This document shows, one piece after another, positions 1 through 9,264 of a DNA stretch of 41,467 nucleotides (positions within the stretch are counted from its first letter, which is position 1; each line of letters starts with the position of its first letter). The translations under genes were made by a program, and so were the position numbers. A model generated the notes under the pieces. That model did no database searches, was not told where the DNA came from, and was given only the letters and a program-made list of their open reading frames with translations. Origin of the DNA: Burkholderiaceae bacterium. GTDB lineage: Bacteria > Pseudomonadota > Gammaproteobacteria > Burkholderiales > Burkholderiaceae_A. Where the stretch lies: NCBI GenBank assembly GCA_023261135.1, contig JALRJP010000007.1:1-41467 (forward strand), written 5' to 3'.

Positions 1-1
1 G

Positions 2-1219
2 AGCTGGGCTGACCTGGCCTTTAGCTTATCAGTCCTCATCGTTGTTGCTGCCGGAACATGGTTTCATGCAAGCCTGCTTAGTGAATTTCGCCCCTACAAG
101 TGGGCCATACGCCTTCTATGGTCGGGTATTTTCATGTTGCCTGTGGGCATTCTTCTTTTCGTGGTGGGCGAAATGCAACTGGCACTGCTTATGAATACTG
201 TCGTTGCGAATCTATTTCCCATCCTGACTTTAATTTGTGCTTTAACAGCGGGCGCCTACAGGGACAAAAGTCCTACCGTTTCACCCCCAGGGATTTCCAA
301 GTTTCAACTCATCGTCACTTACACGGTTTTTGCGCTCTCTCTTCAGGTTGCAACGCTTCCTGCCCTCGGCTTGTGGGCTGGGCAAGAGCTTGCCCTGAAT
401 GCTTTTCTTGTGCACGGGCTTCTTACGAGTCTACTTCTGCTAGCACTTCTCATGACTCGAGCGAAGCAATATGAAAGAAACAGGCTTGAGGCACGCGCAC
501 AAATGAACCTAATGGAACAAGAAGTGCGGCTGCTGTCCGAGAAGCGGCAAGAGCAGAGCCAGTTCATGGCGATGCTAGTCCACGAGCTTAAAACACCTTT
601 GTCGGTTATTCGTATGGTCCTTGGTGGCCTGGGCGTGGAGCCCGCGCTTCGTCAAGCAGCAAGTCGAGCCGTAGGAAGCATGTCCGATGTTATTGAGCGC
701 TGTCGGCAGGCTGAAATGGTGGGAGACCTCGAAATACAGGCCGCCAAGTTTGAAGCCATTAACCTTCAAGACCTTTCGCTCGACCTTATTGAAGAACGCG
801 AATTGAGTCGTAGGGTAAGGCTTGAAATGACAAACCCCGTGTCGGTCACTTTGGACCGAACCTTAGTAAAAGTCATTCTCTCTAATTTGCTTGATAACGC
901 CAATAAATACTCGCCCACAGGCAGCCTTATAACGCTAAGACTCGAGGCGAATACTCATCGAGATCTTCAGGGTGCACTACTTGAAGTAAGTAACTTGCCG
1001 AACGCAGGTGCAACCCCCGACCCCGAGCGCGTGTTCGATAAATATTATCGTCATGCCTCCGCCCAGCGCGACACGGGTTCCGGCTTAGGGCTATTCCTTG
1101 TTCGAGAATTGGCCAGCCGACTCGGTGGATGGGTGCGTTACGACCCACCAAGCCAGCACAAACCCACGCTAAGCTTTCGAGTTTGGCTTCCCCTTCAGTA
1201 CAAAGAAGTGAAGGGCTAA
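2..1219 (+). CDS. Multi-TM sensor histidine kinase, 5' end cut by the window
   Basis: The reading frame is open from the first bases of the window, so the true start lies outside; 405 residues are visible. The visible part begins with about five hydrophobic segments (roughly residues 5-150), resembling the membrane half of 7TMR-DISM-type kinases. A charged, probably coiled-coil linker follows, then a dimerisation/phosphoacceptor box HELKTP whose His codon is at 581-583, an N box (NLLDNANKYS) and a C-terminal G2-like GSGLGLFLVREL. The canonical G1 motif (DxGxG) is not evident: the expected place reads VSNLPNAG, with Asn where Asp is usual. It presumably autophosphorylates on His and passes phosphate to a response regulator encoded upstream, outside the window. 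It ends 14 bp from the convergent rpoD stop. The ligand cannot be told. Confidence 0.85.
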   Translation, partial: SWADLAFSLSVLIVVAAGTWFHASLLSEFRPYKWAIRLLWSGIFMLPVGILLFVVGEMQLALLMNTVVANLFPILTLICALTAGAYRDKSPTVSPPGISKFQLIVTYTVFALSLQVATLPALGLWAGQELALNAFLVHGLLTSLLLLALLMTRAKQYERNRLEARAQMNLMEQEVRLLSEKRQEQSQFMAMLVHELKTPLSVIRMVLGGLGVEPALRQAASRAVGSMSDVIERCRQAEMVGDLEIQAAKFEAINLQDLSLDLIEERELSRRVRLEMTNPVSVTLDRTLVKVILSNLLDNANKYSPTGSLITLRLEANTHRDLQGALLEVSNLPNAGATPDPERVFDKYYRHASAQRDTGSGLGLFLVRELASRLGGWVRYDPPSQHKPTLSFRVWLPLQYKEVKG

Positions 1220-1233
1220 ACCAAGGCGCCAGC

Positions 1234-4056
1234 CTAGAGCGTATCGAGGAAGCTTTTGAGCTTGTCGCTTCGGCTTGGATGACGCAGTTTACGCAAGGCT
1301 TTCGCTTCAATTTGACGAATGCGCTCGCGGGTCACGTCGAACTGCTTACCAACCTCTTCAAGCGTATGATCGGTTGCCATTTCAACACCAAAGCGCATGC
1401 GCAGTACCTTGGCTTCACGAGGAGTGAGCGAGTCAAGCACCTCTTTCACAACATCTCGCATGGAGTCCTGAAGCGCGGCCTCATGCGGTTGCAGTGTATT
1501 GAGGTCTTCAATGAAGTCGCCAAGGTGCGAATCGTCGTCATCGCCAATGGGCGTTTCCATGGAGATGGGTTCTTTCGCAATTTTTAGAATCTTGCGAATC
1601 TTGTCTTCCGGCATCTCCATTTTCACGGCAAGCTCGGAAGGGTCGGGCTCGCGCCCTGTTTCCTGCAACAGCTGCCGCGAAATACGGTTCATTTTGTTGA
1701 TGGTTTCAATCATGTGAACCGGAATACGTATGGTGCGGGCCTGATCAGCAATGGAACGCGTAATGGCCTGTCGAATCCACCAAGTGGCGTAGGTGGAAAA
1801 CTTATAGCCGCGACGGTATTCAAATTTATCGACCGCCTTCATCAGACCAATGTTGCCTTCTTGAATGAGGTCAAGGAACTGCAGGCCACGATTGGTGTAT
1901 TTCTTTGCAATGGAAATGACCAGTCGAAGGTTGGCCTCGGTCATTTCGCGCTTGGCTTCACGGGCACGTTTCTCGCCGGCAATCATTTGCGAATTAATGT
2001 CGCGCAAATCAGAGAGAGGCAGAACGACCTTGGTCTGAATGTCAATGAGCTTTTGCTGAAGCTCGTTAAGAGCGGGGAGGTTGCGCTCGAGAATATCGGA
2101 GGAAGTTCCCGCAACCGCCATGCCCTTCTTGGCAAAAAACTCCAGATTGGTCTCGTTGCTACGGAAGTTCTTTAGAAACCAGTCAGGGCTTAACCCAACA
2201 CGGTCGACTGCAATGTTACGAATAGAACGCTCGGTCTGACGAACTTCATCAACCTGAGCCCTAAGGGTGTCGGCAAGCTTCTCAACCATTTTCGCGGTGA
2301 AGCGAATGCCCATGAGCTCGTTGATAATAGCTTCTTGCGATTTGTTGTAAGGCGCTGATTTATAGCCGTCGGTCTCGAAGGCCTTGCGCATCTTCTCGAA
2401 CTGTTTACGAATAGTGTCGAACTTTTCAAGAGCTGCAAGCTTGCGCTCCTCAAGGCGCGCGGTGTTAGCCTGTTCCTCGCTGTCACCCTCATCTTCTTCA
2501 ATGGCAATTTCGGCGTCAGAGGCCGACAGAAGATCTTCCTCGGGCGCATTGGGGTCAACTAGGCCATCAACCACCTCGTCGATACGAATAGTGGTGTCGC
2601 GAATGCGGTCTGCGTTCTCGAGAATTTCGTTGATGGTGGTCGGGCACGAGGCAATGGCCAAAACCATTTCGCGAAGGCCCGCCTCGATACGCTTGGCAAT
2701 CGCAATTTCGCCCTCACGGGTAAGCAGTTCTACCGTACCCATTTCACGCATGTACATGCGCACAGGGTCGGTAGTGCGGCCAAACTCTGAGTCCACCACG
2801 GTGGACAGGGCAGCCTCAGCCTCTTCTTCAGCATCGTCGCTGTCACTAGCAGGCGTATTGCTTGAAAGCAGAAGCGTTTCGGTGTCAGGCGTGGTCTCGT
2901 AGACCGAGATATTCCATTCGAGGAAAGTGGAGACGATGGACTCCATTTGATCGGAGTCAATCTGGATATCGGGCAGATGGTCTGTGATTTCTGCATGAGT
3001 AAGGTAGCCACGATCTTTACCCAGCAGGATAAGAGCCTTCAACCTTGCCTTGCGAGCCTCAATTTCCTCGGCGGACAAGGGGCCTGAGGGCATGAACTCA
3101 AGAAGCTTTTTGTCTCGGGCTCGGCGACCGCCTTTACGCGGTGTTGGCACCTCGACTTCGACAACAGCGTCACTGTCATCGGAGTCATCGTCAGCCTCGG
3201 GTACGGACTCGTCGTCAACGGAGGACTTAGACGCCTTAGCTGGCCGGCCAGGCTTTTTTGCGGACGGCTTGCCGCTTGCTTTGACTGGCTTTTCTTCTTT
3301 GGCGGGTTTTTCTGCCTTGGCTGGCTTCTGCTCCTTAGCCTCTTTTTCCGGCTTGGCCGACGCACCTGACTTAACAGGCTTCTCCGCTTTAGCGGCCTTA
3401 TTGGACGAACTGGGTTTGGCGTCTGTCGCCCCTTTTGAGTTGGCTCCCGACCGAAGCTTTGCAATGGCTGACTGCAGGGCTTTATCGCCTGTACCGCCTG
3501 TACCTTCAGAAGCCTCGGACTTTGAGACAGGCTTTGATGAATCGGGCTTTACCGCGGCCTTTGACTTGGCGGCAGGCTTTGCGGGTACTTTGGCTGCCGA
3601 CTTTGGCGAAGCCTTTTTAGCTGATTTGGATGCAGGCTTGACCGCCTGCGCTGCCGATGCCAAAGATTTAGGGGCCGGCTTAGCTGCCGCTTTGACAGAT
3701 GGCTTGGCAGGGGTTGCAGGAGATTTTGCTACAGACTTGGCAGACTTCGCCTGAGGCTTTACAACCGGCTTGGATGCCTTGGCCGCAGGCTTTATAGCAG
3801 GCTTTGTCGGTGACTTTGCTGCAGCCTTGGCGGCGGGCTTGGCACTTGGCTTTGTCGCTGCCGGCTTTGTCGCTGTCTTTACGCCTGCCTTTTTAGCAAG
3901 GGTCTTCTTAGAAGACGCCTTTGCAGCGGGCGCTTTTACAGTCGATACAGAAGATTTCGCTAATTTTGCCTTCACGGTCTTTGCGACAGTGGCTTTTGAA
4001 TTCGAGGTTTTTGAAGACATTTTGGGTGCGGAGGATTTGCCTGATTTGCCCGACAT
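1234..4056 (-). CDS. rpoD: RNA polymerase primary sigma factor RpoD (sigma-70) with a giant basic N-terminal tail
   Basis: Primary sigma factor directing RNA polymerase to housekeeping promoters; 940 residues against 613 in E. coli. The C-terminal ~615 residues are a complete group 1 sigma: region 1.1 from about residue 326, an acidic non-conserved region, region 2 ([44 protein letters not shown]), region 3 and region 4 with the helix-turn-helix near [18 protein letters not shown]. The first ~325 residues are low-complexity Lys/Ala/Pro/Ser, like histone H1 tails, containing an AT-hook-like KKPGRPAK (about 267-274) and a short acidic patch (about 281-303). The start is supported by AAGGAG 11 nt upstream (4068-4073 on the plus strand). 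It is the last gene of rpsU-dnaG-rpoD, 52 bp after dnaG. Shorter basic tails are known in betaproteobacterial RpoD; this one looks unusually long. Confidence 0.97.
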   Translation of the reverse strand: MSGKSGKSSAPKMSSKTSNSKATVAKTVKAKLAKSSVSTVKAPAAKASSKKTLAKKAGVKTATKPAATKPSAKPAAKAAAKSPTKPAIKPAAKASKPVVKPQAKSAKSVAKSPATPAKPSVKAAAKPAPKSLASAAQAVKPASKSAKKASPKSAAKVPAKPAAKSKAAVKPDSSKPVSKSEASEGTGGTGDKALQSAIAKLRSGANSKGATDAKPSSSNKAAKAEKPVKSGASAKPEKEAKEQKPAKAEKPAKEEKPVKASGKPSAKKPGRPAKASKSSVDDESVPEADDDSDDSDAVVEVEVPTPRKGGRRARDKKLLEFMPSGPLSAEEIEARKARLKALILLGKDRGYLTHAEITDHLPDIQIDSDQMESIVSTFLEWNISVYETTPDTETLLLSSNTPASDSDDAEEEAEAALSTVVDSEFGRTTDPVRMYMREMGTVELLTREGEIAIAKRIEAGLREMVLAIASCPTTINEILENADRIRDTTIRIDEVVDGLVDPNAPEEDLLSASDAEIAIEEDEGDSEEQANTARLEERKLAALEKFDTIRKQFEKMRKAFETDGYKSAPYNKSQEAIINELMGIRFTAKMVEKLADTLRAQVDEVRQTERSIRNIAVDRVGLSPDWFLKNFRSNETNLEFFAKKGMAVAGTSSDILERNLPALNELQQKLIDIQTKVVLPLSDLRDINSQMIAGEKRAREAKREMTEANLRLVISIAKKYTNRGLQFLDLIQEGNIGLMKAVDKFEYRRGYKFSTYATWWIRQAITRSIADQARTIRIPVHMIETINKMNRISRQLLQETGREPDPSELAVKMEMPEDKIRKILKIAKEPISMETPIGDDDDSHLGDFIEDLNTLQPHEAALQDSMRDVVKEVLDSLTPREAKVLRMRFGVEMATDHTLEEVGKQFDVTRERIRQIEAKALRKLRHPSRSDKLKSFLDTL

Positions 4057-4108
4057 AGCTCTGAATACTCCTTACGCAGAGGTAACCTTTAATTTTAAGC
4101 TTTCTAGC

Positions 4109-5977
4109 CTAATGAAGCAAGCTTTGTTTTAAATCGACCATTGTTAGGTGAAGTTGACGAAGTTTTTGCAATGCCTCTGGGGTTGCAAGGGCGGTCAAGG
4201 CGTCGGTCTGCTTTTGAAGGCTAATGAGCACGAGCCGAGTCTGCAGGCGCTCAAATTCCTGCAGGGCCTCTTTCAGTTCCACTTGGTCAAACAGCTCATC
4301 AAGCCCAGGATCGGGTCGCGCAAGCGTTTTAAATAAGCGCATGGACGGCGAGTCGGGCTGGCCACTTGCTGCCTGGAAAAGGCCCGCAGAACCTGTATTC
4401 GAGGCATTGGCTCGAATAAAGTCCAAGACGTCCCTCTGCAGGTCAGTCAGCGACTCCGTCACAAGACCGCCCTGGGGGTTGTTGAGCAACTTACCTAGCC
4501 AGGCGGGGCTGCGAATAAGAAACTGCAGGAGACGGTCCCCAAGGCTAAGGCTTGCTGCTTGACGAGAGTTTGAGGCCTTTGCCTGACCCTCTACCCGAGG
4601 AGACAACGAGCCGGCCAGCCTGGATTTTGACCCAGCGTTTGGCGGACGCGCTGGCCGTGTCGGCGCCGCACCAAGGCTTTGCGGGTCAACCTGCAGTCGT
4701 TGCGCCGCCAGCAGAAGAATCTGCCGCTTAAGTTCCGAAGAGGGCATTAAGGCAAGCAGTCGGCGCAGCTCGGACGCTGCTGCTGCACGCCCCTCTGCAA
4801 GCCGAAGGTCTTGATTCTGTGCAGCATGTTGAAGCAAGAATTCGGACAACACCAGGGAGGATCGAGCGGCCTCTTCAAGAGCCTGCCGGCCCTGGTCGCG
4901 CACGAGGCTGTCGGGGTCATGACCCTGAGGTAGAAAGGCAAAACGAATTTGAAATTTTTCGTTGGCAAAGGCAAGGCTGGTCTCAAGCGCTCGCGCCGCG
5001 GCCTTGCGTCCTGCGATGTCACCGTCAAACATGAAGACAAGCCTGCTCGACTGACGGGACAAAAGCCGAAGATGCTCTTCGGTCGTTGCTGTGCCCAGGG
5101 TGGCAACCGCCTGTCCAAGGCCATGCTGAGCAAGCATGACAACGTCCATGTAGCCTTCAACCACCCAGACCTCCCCCTTGTCACGTATGGCTGCGCGGGC
5201 CTCGTGCAAACCATAGAGTCCACTGCCCTTCGAAAAAACGGGTGTTTCGGGAGAGTTCAAATATTTGGGCAGCTCATCGCCCATCGCGCGAGCACCAAAG
5301 CCAATCACGTCGCCGCGGCCGCTTAGTATGGGAAACATAATGCGATGACGAAACCGGTCGTAGCGCTTGGCTTCTTTGGCCGAGTCTGGGTTGCCCTCGG
5401 ATTGACCTGTAATGACAAGACCCGCCTGTTCAAGCTCGGCACTGTCGTAGTCCGCAAACACAGCCTGCAAACCCTGCCAGCCTTGCGGGGCATAGCCAAT
5501 GTGAAACCGTTTTGCCGTCTCCCCCGAGATGCCACGGCCTTTAAGGTAGTCAATGGCCTGAGGACTATCTTTAAGACGACGTTGGTAATAGCGAGCCGCT
5601 TCAAGTAGCCGCGCATGCAGCCGTGTTTTAAGGTCAGACTTCGCCTGACGGGCATTCTGGTCGGCCTCGAGGTTCTCGCCCTGGGCCTCCTGAGGGACTT
5701 CAAGTCCCACCCGATTTGCAAGCTCTTCCACGGCCTGAGGAAAACTCAGGCCAAGGTGACCCATAAGAAAACCAAGAGCAGTGCCATGGGCGCCACATCC
5801 GAAGCAGTGATAAAACTGCTTGGTCGGACTCACCGTAAACGAGGGAGACTTTTCAGTGTGAAACGGGCAGAGTCCGCTGTAGTTAACCCCAGCCTTTTTT
5901 AAGCTGACGTATTGCCCGACCACGTCGGCGACATCAACCCGTTGAAGCAGGTCGTCAATAAAAGACGAAGGGATCAT
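4109..5977 (-). CDS. dnaG: DNA primase DnaG
   Basis: Synthesises RNA primers for replication; 622 residues. The N-terminal zinc-binding domain has Cys37, His40, Cys58 and Cys61 (CPFH...CFGC). The central catalytic core contains the Toprim signature with Glu274 in VVEGYMDV and the acidic pair in MFDGDIAGRK (Asp318, Asp320). The C-terminal ~180 residues are poorly conserved, as expected for the part that binds the replicative helicase DnaB. The start gives MIPSSFIDDLLQR, typical of the family. It lies between rpsU (88 bp upstream, with a hairpin in the gap) and rpoD (52 bp downstream), the classical macromolecular synthesis order. Confidence 0.97.
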   Translation of the reverse strand: MIPSSFIDDLLQRVDVADVVGQYVSLKKAGVNYSGLCPFHTEKSPSFTVSPTKQFYHCFGCGAHGTALGFLMGHLGLSFPQAVEELANRVGLEVPQEAQGENLEADQNARQAKSDLKTRLHARLLEAARYYQRRLKDSPQAIDYLKGRGISGETAKRFHIGYAPQGWQGLQAVFADYDSAELEQAGLVITGQSEGNPDSAKEAKRYDRFRHRIMFPILSGRGDVIGFGARAMGDELPKYLNSPETPVFSKGSGLYGLHEARAAIRDKGEVWVVEGYMDVVMLAQHGLGQAVATLGTATTEEHLRLLSRQSSRLVFMFDGDIAGRKAAARALETSLAFANEKFQIRFAFLPQGHDPDSLVRDQGRQALEEAARSSLVLSEFLLQHAAQNQDLRLAEGRAAAASELRRLLALMPSSELKRQILLLAAQRLQVDPQSLGAAPTRPARPPNAGSKSRLAGSLSPRVEGQAKASNSRQAASLSLGDRLLQFLIRSPAWLGKLLNNPQGGLVTESLTDLQRDVLDFIRANASNTGSAGLFQAASGQPDSPSMRLFKTLARPDPGLDELFDQVELKEALQEFERLQTRLVLISLQKQTDALTALATPEALQKLRQLHLTMVDLKQSLLH

Positions 5978-6008
5978 GCGTGCATTATGCGACGCCGTTT
6001 TAATTGCA

Positions 6009-6044
6009 CCCGAGGAAGCCTCTGCTGCAAGGCAGGGACTCGGG
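6009..6044 (-). terminator. Hairpin in the rpsU-dnaG gap, possible attenuator or processing site
   Basis: CCCGAG (6009-6014) pairs with CTCGGG (6039-6044), and an inner CTGC (6022-6025) pairs with GCAG (6032-6035). No U-run follows on the minus strand, so it is not a standard intrinsic terminator. In E. coli the same gap holds an attenuator and an RNA processing site that make S21 exceed primase; a similar role here is inference from position. Confidence 0.35.
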
Positions 6045-6065
6045 GCGTACCACCAAAGAAACTAA

Positions 6066-6278
6066 CTAGTACTTGCGGGCAGGAAGCATTTGGCTGCGAA
6101 CACGCTTGTAATGACGCTTTACGGCGGCCGCTTTTTTACGCTTACGCTCGGCAGTGGGCTTTTCGTAGAACTCGCGCGCACGCAATTCTGTTAACAGACC
6201 AATTTTTTCAATGGTGCGCTTAAAGCGCCGCATGGCGGCCTCGAAAGGCTCATTTTCTTTGACTCGAACGACTGGCAT
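6066..6278 (-). CDS. rpsU: 30S ribosomal protein bS21
   Basis: Small-subunit protein bS21, 70 residues, which is the family length. The start at 6278 gives [21 protein letters not shown], the conserved N-terminus; an upstream ATG in the same frame would add 13 unrelated residues. The C-terminal half is strongly basic ([14 protein letters not shown]), as usual for this rRNA-binding protein. It is first in the rpsU-dnaG-rpoD operon and divergent from tsaD, with only 41 bp between the two starts. I see no strong Shine-Dalgarno sequence in front of it. Confidence 0.97.
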   Translation of the reverse strand: MPVVRVKENEPFEAAMRRFKRTIEKIGLLTELRAREFYEKPTAERKRKKAAAVKRHYKRVRSQMLPARKY

Positions 6279-6319
6279 AAAAATTAGGTTTTGTGGTGTT
6301 AAAAGTAGAATCGGCAATT
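6279..6319. promoter_or_regulatory. 41-bp divergent rpsU/tsaD intergenic region
   Basis: This short A/T-rich gap must hold, or lie next to, the promoters of both the ribosomal/primase/sigma operon and tsaD. A -10-like TAGAAT sits at 6306-6311 for tsaD, but no matching -35 is convincing. The promoter role is inferred from gene orientation only. Confidence 0.3.
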
Positions 6320-7576
6320 ATGTCGAAGCCTTTGAAGCAAAGCAAGCGCTCGGTGCGTATTTTGGGCATTGAAACCTCCTGCGATGAAACGGGTCTTGCC
6401 CTGCTCGAATTCATCTCGGCTGAAGACCTTGAGCCAGTCCAGGGCCCTAAAGCCCATCAAGACCAACATAGCCCTGATCAATCCTCTGTGAAATGGCGAG
6501 CCCGCCTGCTCGGTCAGGCGCTGCATTCACAGACCGATATGCACGAACGCTACGGCGGGGTTGTTCCTGAGCTTGCCTCCCGCGACCATATGGTGCGTAT
6601 TCTTCCTTTGCTCGAAGAATGCCTGGACCAGGCCGGGCTTGCCTCGCAGAATATTGACGGCATTGCCGTAACCCAGGGTCCTGGCCTTGCGGGTGCTTTG
6701 TGGGTGGGCACTAGCTTCGCTTATGGGCTGGGTTTAGCTTTGAACAAGCCGGTCTACCCTGTCCACCACCTGGAAGGGCATTTGCTGTCTCCCCTGCTTC
6801 GATGGGCCGATGATTCATCCAACTCTCGCGAGGAGGCTCAGCAGGCTCGATTCCCATTCGTTGCCCTTTTGGTCTCGGGGGGACACTCCCAGTTTCTTGA
6901 AGTCACGGGCATAGGCCGGTACAGACTTCTTGGGGAGACCATTGATGACGCCGCTGGAGAAGCCTTCGATAAATCGGCCCAATTACTCGGTCTTGGCTAC
7001 CCCGGGGGTCCGGCTGTTGCCAAGCTTGCCGAGAAGGGCATTGCAGGCCGCTTTCGTCTGCCAAGACCCCTCTTAAAGCGTCAGGGTCTTGACTTGAGTT
7101 TTGCCGGCCTTAAGACAGCTGTGCTTACCCAGGTTCAGAAACTGGGGGGCACGGAGGCCCTTCTGGCGCCGGACGCTAAGAACATTCAGGCACGGGCCGA
7201 CCTGGCCGCTGAGGTACAGGCCGCTATTGTTGAACTGCTCTGCGAGAAGTCCATGGTGGCCCTTGATCTCACTGGTCATAAACAACTGGTCGTTTCCGGC
7301 GGAGTGAGCGCAAACATTGAAATGCGCAGGCGGCTTATAGAGGCAGCCCGTTCCCGCGATGCGTGTGTGTTTTTCCCGCCGCCTGCCCTGTGCACCGACA
7401 ACGGCGTCATGATTGCCTGGGCAGCAGGACTGCGCTTGCTTACAAGTTGTTCTGCCGTCGGGCGTAAGGCAGGGGTCTCTAGAGAGCAGGCTGTAAGGCC
7501 GTCGCCATCTGCGTCCGCATCGCTCGGTTCCTCGATGCAGGTGCGGCCCCGCTGGCCGCTGGAAGAGCTCGGCTAA
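6320..7576 (+). CDS. tsaD: tRNA N6-adenosine threonylcarbamoyltransferase TsaD
   Basis: Transfers the threonylcarbamoyl group to A37 of ANN-decoding tRNAs (t6A), working with TsaB and TsaE. The family start [13 protein letters not shown], the metal-binding HHLEGH, the nucleotide-binding LLVSGGHS and the C-terminal [11 protein letters not shown] are all present. With the start at 6320 it has 418 residues, against about 340 usually. The surplus is a ~35-residue hydrophilic insertion after LALLEF, before [17 protein letters not shown], and a ~30-residue Ser/Ala-rich insertion before the terminal [10 protein letters not shown]. An ATG at 6293 in frame would add nine residues. It converges on plsY, 14 bp away. 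Its partner TsaE is encoded at 13079. Confidence 0.96.
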   Translation: MSKPLKQSKRSVRILGIETSCDETGLALLEFISAEDLEPVQGPKAHQDQHSPDQSSVKWRARLLGQALHSQTDMHERYGGVVPELASRDHMVRILPLLEECLDQAGLASQNIDGIAVTQGPGLAGALWVGTSFAYGLGLALNKPVYPVHHLEGHLLSPLLRWADDSSNSREEAQQARFPFVALLVSGGHSQFLEVTGIGRYRLLGETIDDAAGEAFDKSAQLLGLGYPGGPAVAKLAEKGIAGRFRLPRPLLKRQGLDLSFAGLKTAVLTQVQKLGGTEALLAPDAKNIQARADLAAEVQAAIVELLCEKSMVALDLTGHKQLVVSGGVSANIEMRRRLIEAARSRDACVFFPPPALCTDNGVMIAWAAGLRLLTSCSAVGRKAGVSREQAVRPSPSASASLGSSMQVRPRWPLEELG

Positions 7577-7590
7577 GACAGGCCTGAAAA

Positions 7591-8247
7591 TTAGAAGCGT
7601 TTTTCTTTGCCCTGAAGAAGGTCTTGAAAATTACGACGATGCCGGAAAAGAAGCAGAAGGCTCATAGCTAAAAGAGCCCACCAGACAGGATCTGCAAGTA
7701 TCCATGTCACATCATGAACCTCGGGAATCTGAATGAGCGATCCATAGCCCATTCCCAATAGAGGCAAAACCGGGGCGGCCAGAGCGGCTGATAGTGCAGA
7801 GAGCGACGAAATACGACTCAGACCGAAGACCAGAAGCCAGACCGCAAGGCAGGCAAGACCAAGCCATGGCGAGAGGCCAAGCAGCACGCCAAGAGCAGTG
7901 GCCACACCCTTGCCCCCTTTGAATTGAAAAAAAACCGGGAAAAGGTGCCCAAGGAAAACGGCAATGGCAGCCACGGCAAGCCAGGTGTTTGCTTCTCCTG
8001 GCGAGGTCGCTCCCGGCAAGAGCACGCTGTAGAAGACCTGAATGGCCAGCCAGCCCTTGACGGCATCGCCAAGCAAGGTCAGCGCGGCAGCCCGCTTGTC
8101 GCCCGTTCTTAAAATATTGGTTGCACCGGGATTACCCGACCCGTAACTTCGCGGGTCGCGTAGACCACGCAGTCGGCTAACCAAAATGGCAAACGAGACC
8201 GAGCCTAAGAGGTAGCTGATGAGGAAGGTTGCAGAAAGACCGGACAT
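7591..8247 (-). CDS. plsY: Glycerol-3-phosphate acyltransferase PlsY
   Basis: Membrane acyltransferase that uses acyl-phosphate to acylate glycerol 3-phosphate, the first step of phospholipid synthesis together with PlsX. It has 218 residues and about five hydrophobic segments. The three conserved loop motifs are visible: the Ser-containing LGSVSFA region near the N-terminus, GSGNPGATN, and GHLFPVFFQFKGGKGVAT. It is the last gene of the tsaE/amiC-mutL-miaA-plsY run, 24 bp after miaA, and ends 14 bp from the convergent tsaD stop. Confidence 0.95.
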   Translation of the reverse strand: MSGLSATFLISYLLGSVSFAILVSRLRGLRDPRSYGSGNPGATNILRTGDKRAAALTLLGDAVKGWLAIQVFYSVLLPGATSPGEANTWLAVAAIAVFLGHLFPVFFQFKGGKGVATALGVLLGLSPWLGLACLAVWLLVFGLSRISSLSALSAALAAPVLPLLGMGYGSLIQIPEVHDVTWILADPVWWALLAMSLLLLFRHRRNFQDLLQGKEKRF

Positions 8248-8271
8248 GAATGACGTAATAGTAGCCTTAGG

Positions 8272-9264
8272 CTAGTGTTCCGTTTGAACCGGATCGGCAC
8301 GCCACCACTGCAAGGCTTTTTGCTCCAGTTCAGTGAGGCTAAGGCAAGACGGGTCAAGACGATAAAGGCCATGAAAACTGCGCAGCCAGGTGATCTGTCG
8401 TTTGGCGAGCTGTCGGCTCGCGGCAATGCCCGAGTCAATAAATGCCTGTTCGCTCTGTTCCCCGGCTAAATGTGCCCAGGCCTGTCGGTAACCCACAGAC
8501 CGCATGCTTGGATGAGTTGGCAAGAGGTCGGGACGACGACGCAGGTCTCGGACCTCCTGAAGAAAACCTTGTTCAAGCATGGCCGTAAACCGCTTGGCAA
8601 TCCGCGCATGCAGCCAGGCGCGGTCTCCAGGCTGCAAGGCAAGCACACGCAGCGGTATCGGCGCAAGGGCCTGCTTTTTGTCTTGGCTCTGACGAATCCA
8701 GCTGCTTAAGGACTGCCCGGTGTGCAGAAAAACTTCAAGCGCCCTTGAGATGCGCTGCGCGTCGTTCGGGCTTAGGCGTTGGGCAGTCGCGGGGTCGCGC
8801 CCAAGAAGCTCGGCATGCATGGCCGGCCAGCCCTTGACCTTGGCCTGGTTGGCAATGTCTTGGCGCAGGGCAAGCGGCGCAGACGGAAGGTCGTCGAGGC
8901 CCTGCCAGAGTGCTTTGAAGTAGAGCATGGTGCCGCCAACCACCAGCGGCCGGTTACCACGGCCGCGAATGGCGTGAATGGCTGCCCTGGCATGATCCAA
9001 AAACTGGGCAACTGAGAAGACCTGCTCAGGCTCAAGGATGTCAATGAGGTGGTGCGGGGTCTGAGCACGCTCGGCGCGCGTTGGTTTCGCCGTGCCGATA
9101 TCCATGGCCTTGTAAATGAGCGCGGAATCCATGCTGACGATCTCGACCACCTGACCTAATTCATGGCCCCGGCAACAGTTGGCAAGCCATAGTGCAAGGC
9201 TCGACTTGCCGCTTGCCGTTGGGCCAATGAGGCAGTCAACTGGTGGAACGTTTTTACTGCCCAC
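8272..9264 (-). CDS. miaA: tRNA dimethylallyltransferase MiaA
   Basis: Transfers a dimethylallyl group to A37 of tRNAs reading UNN codons (i6A). The P-loop GPTASGKSS lies near the N-terminus, followed by SMDSALIYKAMDIGTAKPT, the family's substrate-binding strand. The best start is a GTG at 9264, giving 330 residues and overlapping the mutL stop by 11 bp. An ATG at 9372 in frame would give 366 residues but put a 119-bp overlap and an unrelated leader in front of the P-loop. No clear Shine-Dalgarno supports the GTG, so the start is uncertain by a few codons. It is followed by plsY. Confidence 0.93.
   Translation of the reverse strand: MGSKNVPPVDCLIGPTASGKSSLALWLANCCRGHELGQVVEIVSMDSALIYKAMDIGTAKPTRAERAQTPHHLIDILEPEQVFSVAQFLDHARAAIHAIRGRGNRPLVVGGTMLYFKALWQGLDDLPSAPLALRQDIANQAKVKGWPAMHAELLGRDPATAQRLSPNDAQRISRALEVFLHTGQSLSSWIRQSQDKKQALAPIPLRVLALQPGDRAWLHARIAKRFTAMLEQGFLQEVRDLRRRPDLLPTHPSMRSVGYRQAWAHLAGEQSEQAFIDSGIAASRQLAKRQITWLRSFHGLYRLDPSCLSLTELEQKALQWWRADPVQTEH

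Noticed and set aside
3050-4132. Long plus-strand frames opposite the rpoD tail
   Set aside because: They mirror the Lys/Ala-rich codons of rpoD on the other strand and give repetitive Ala/Gly/Phe proteins with no recognisable domain.
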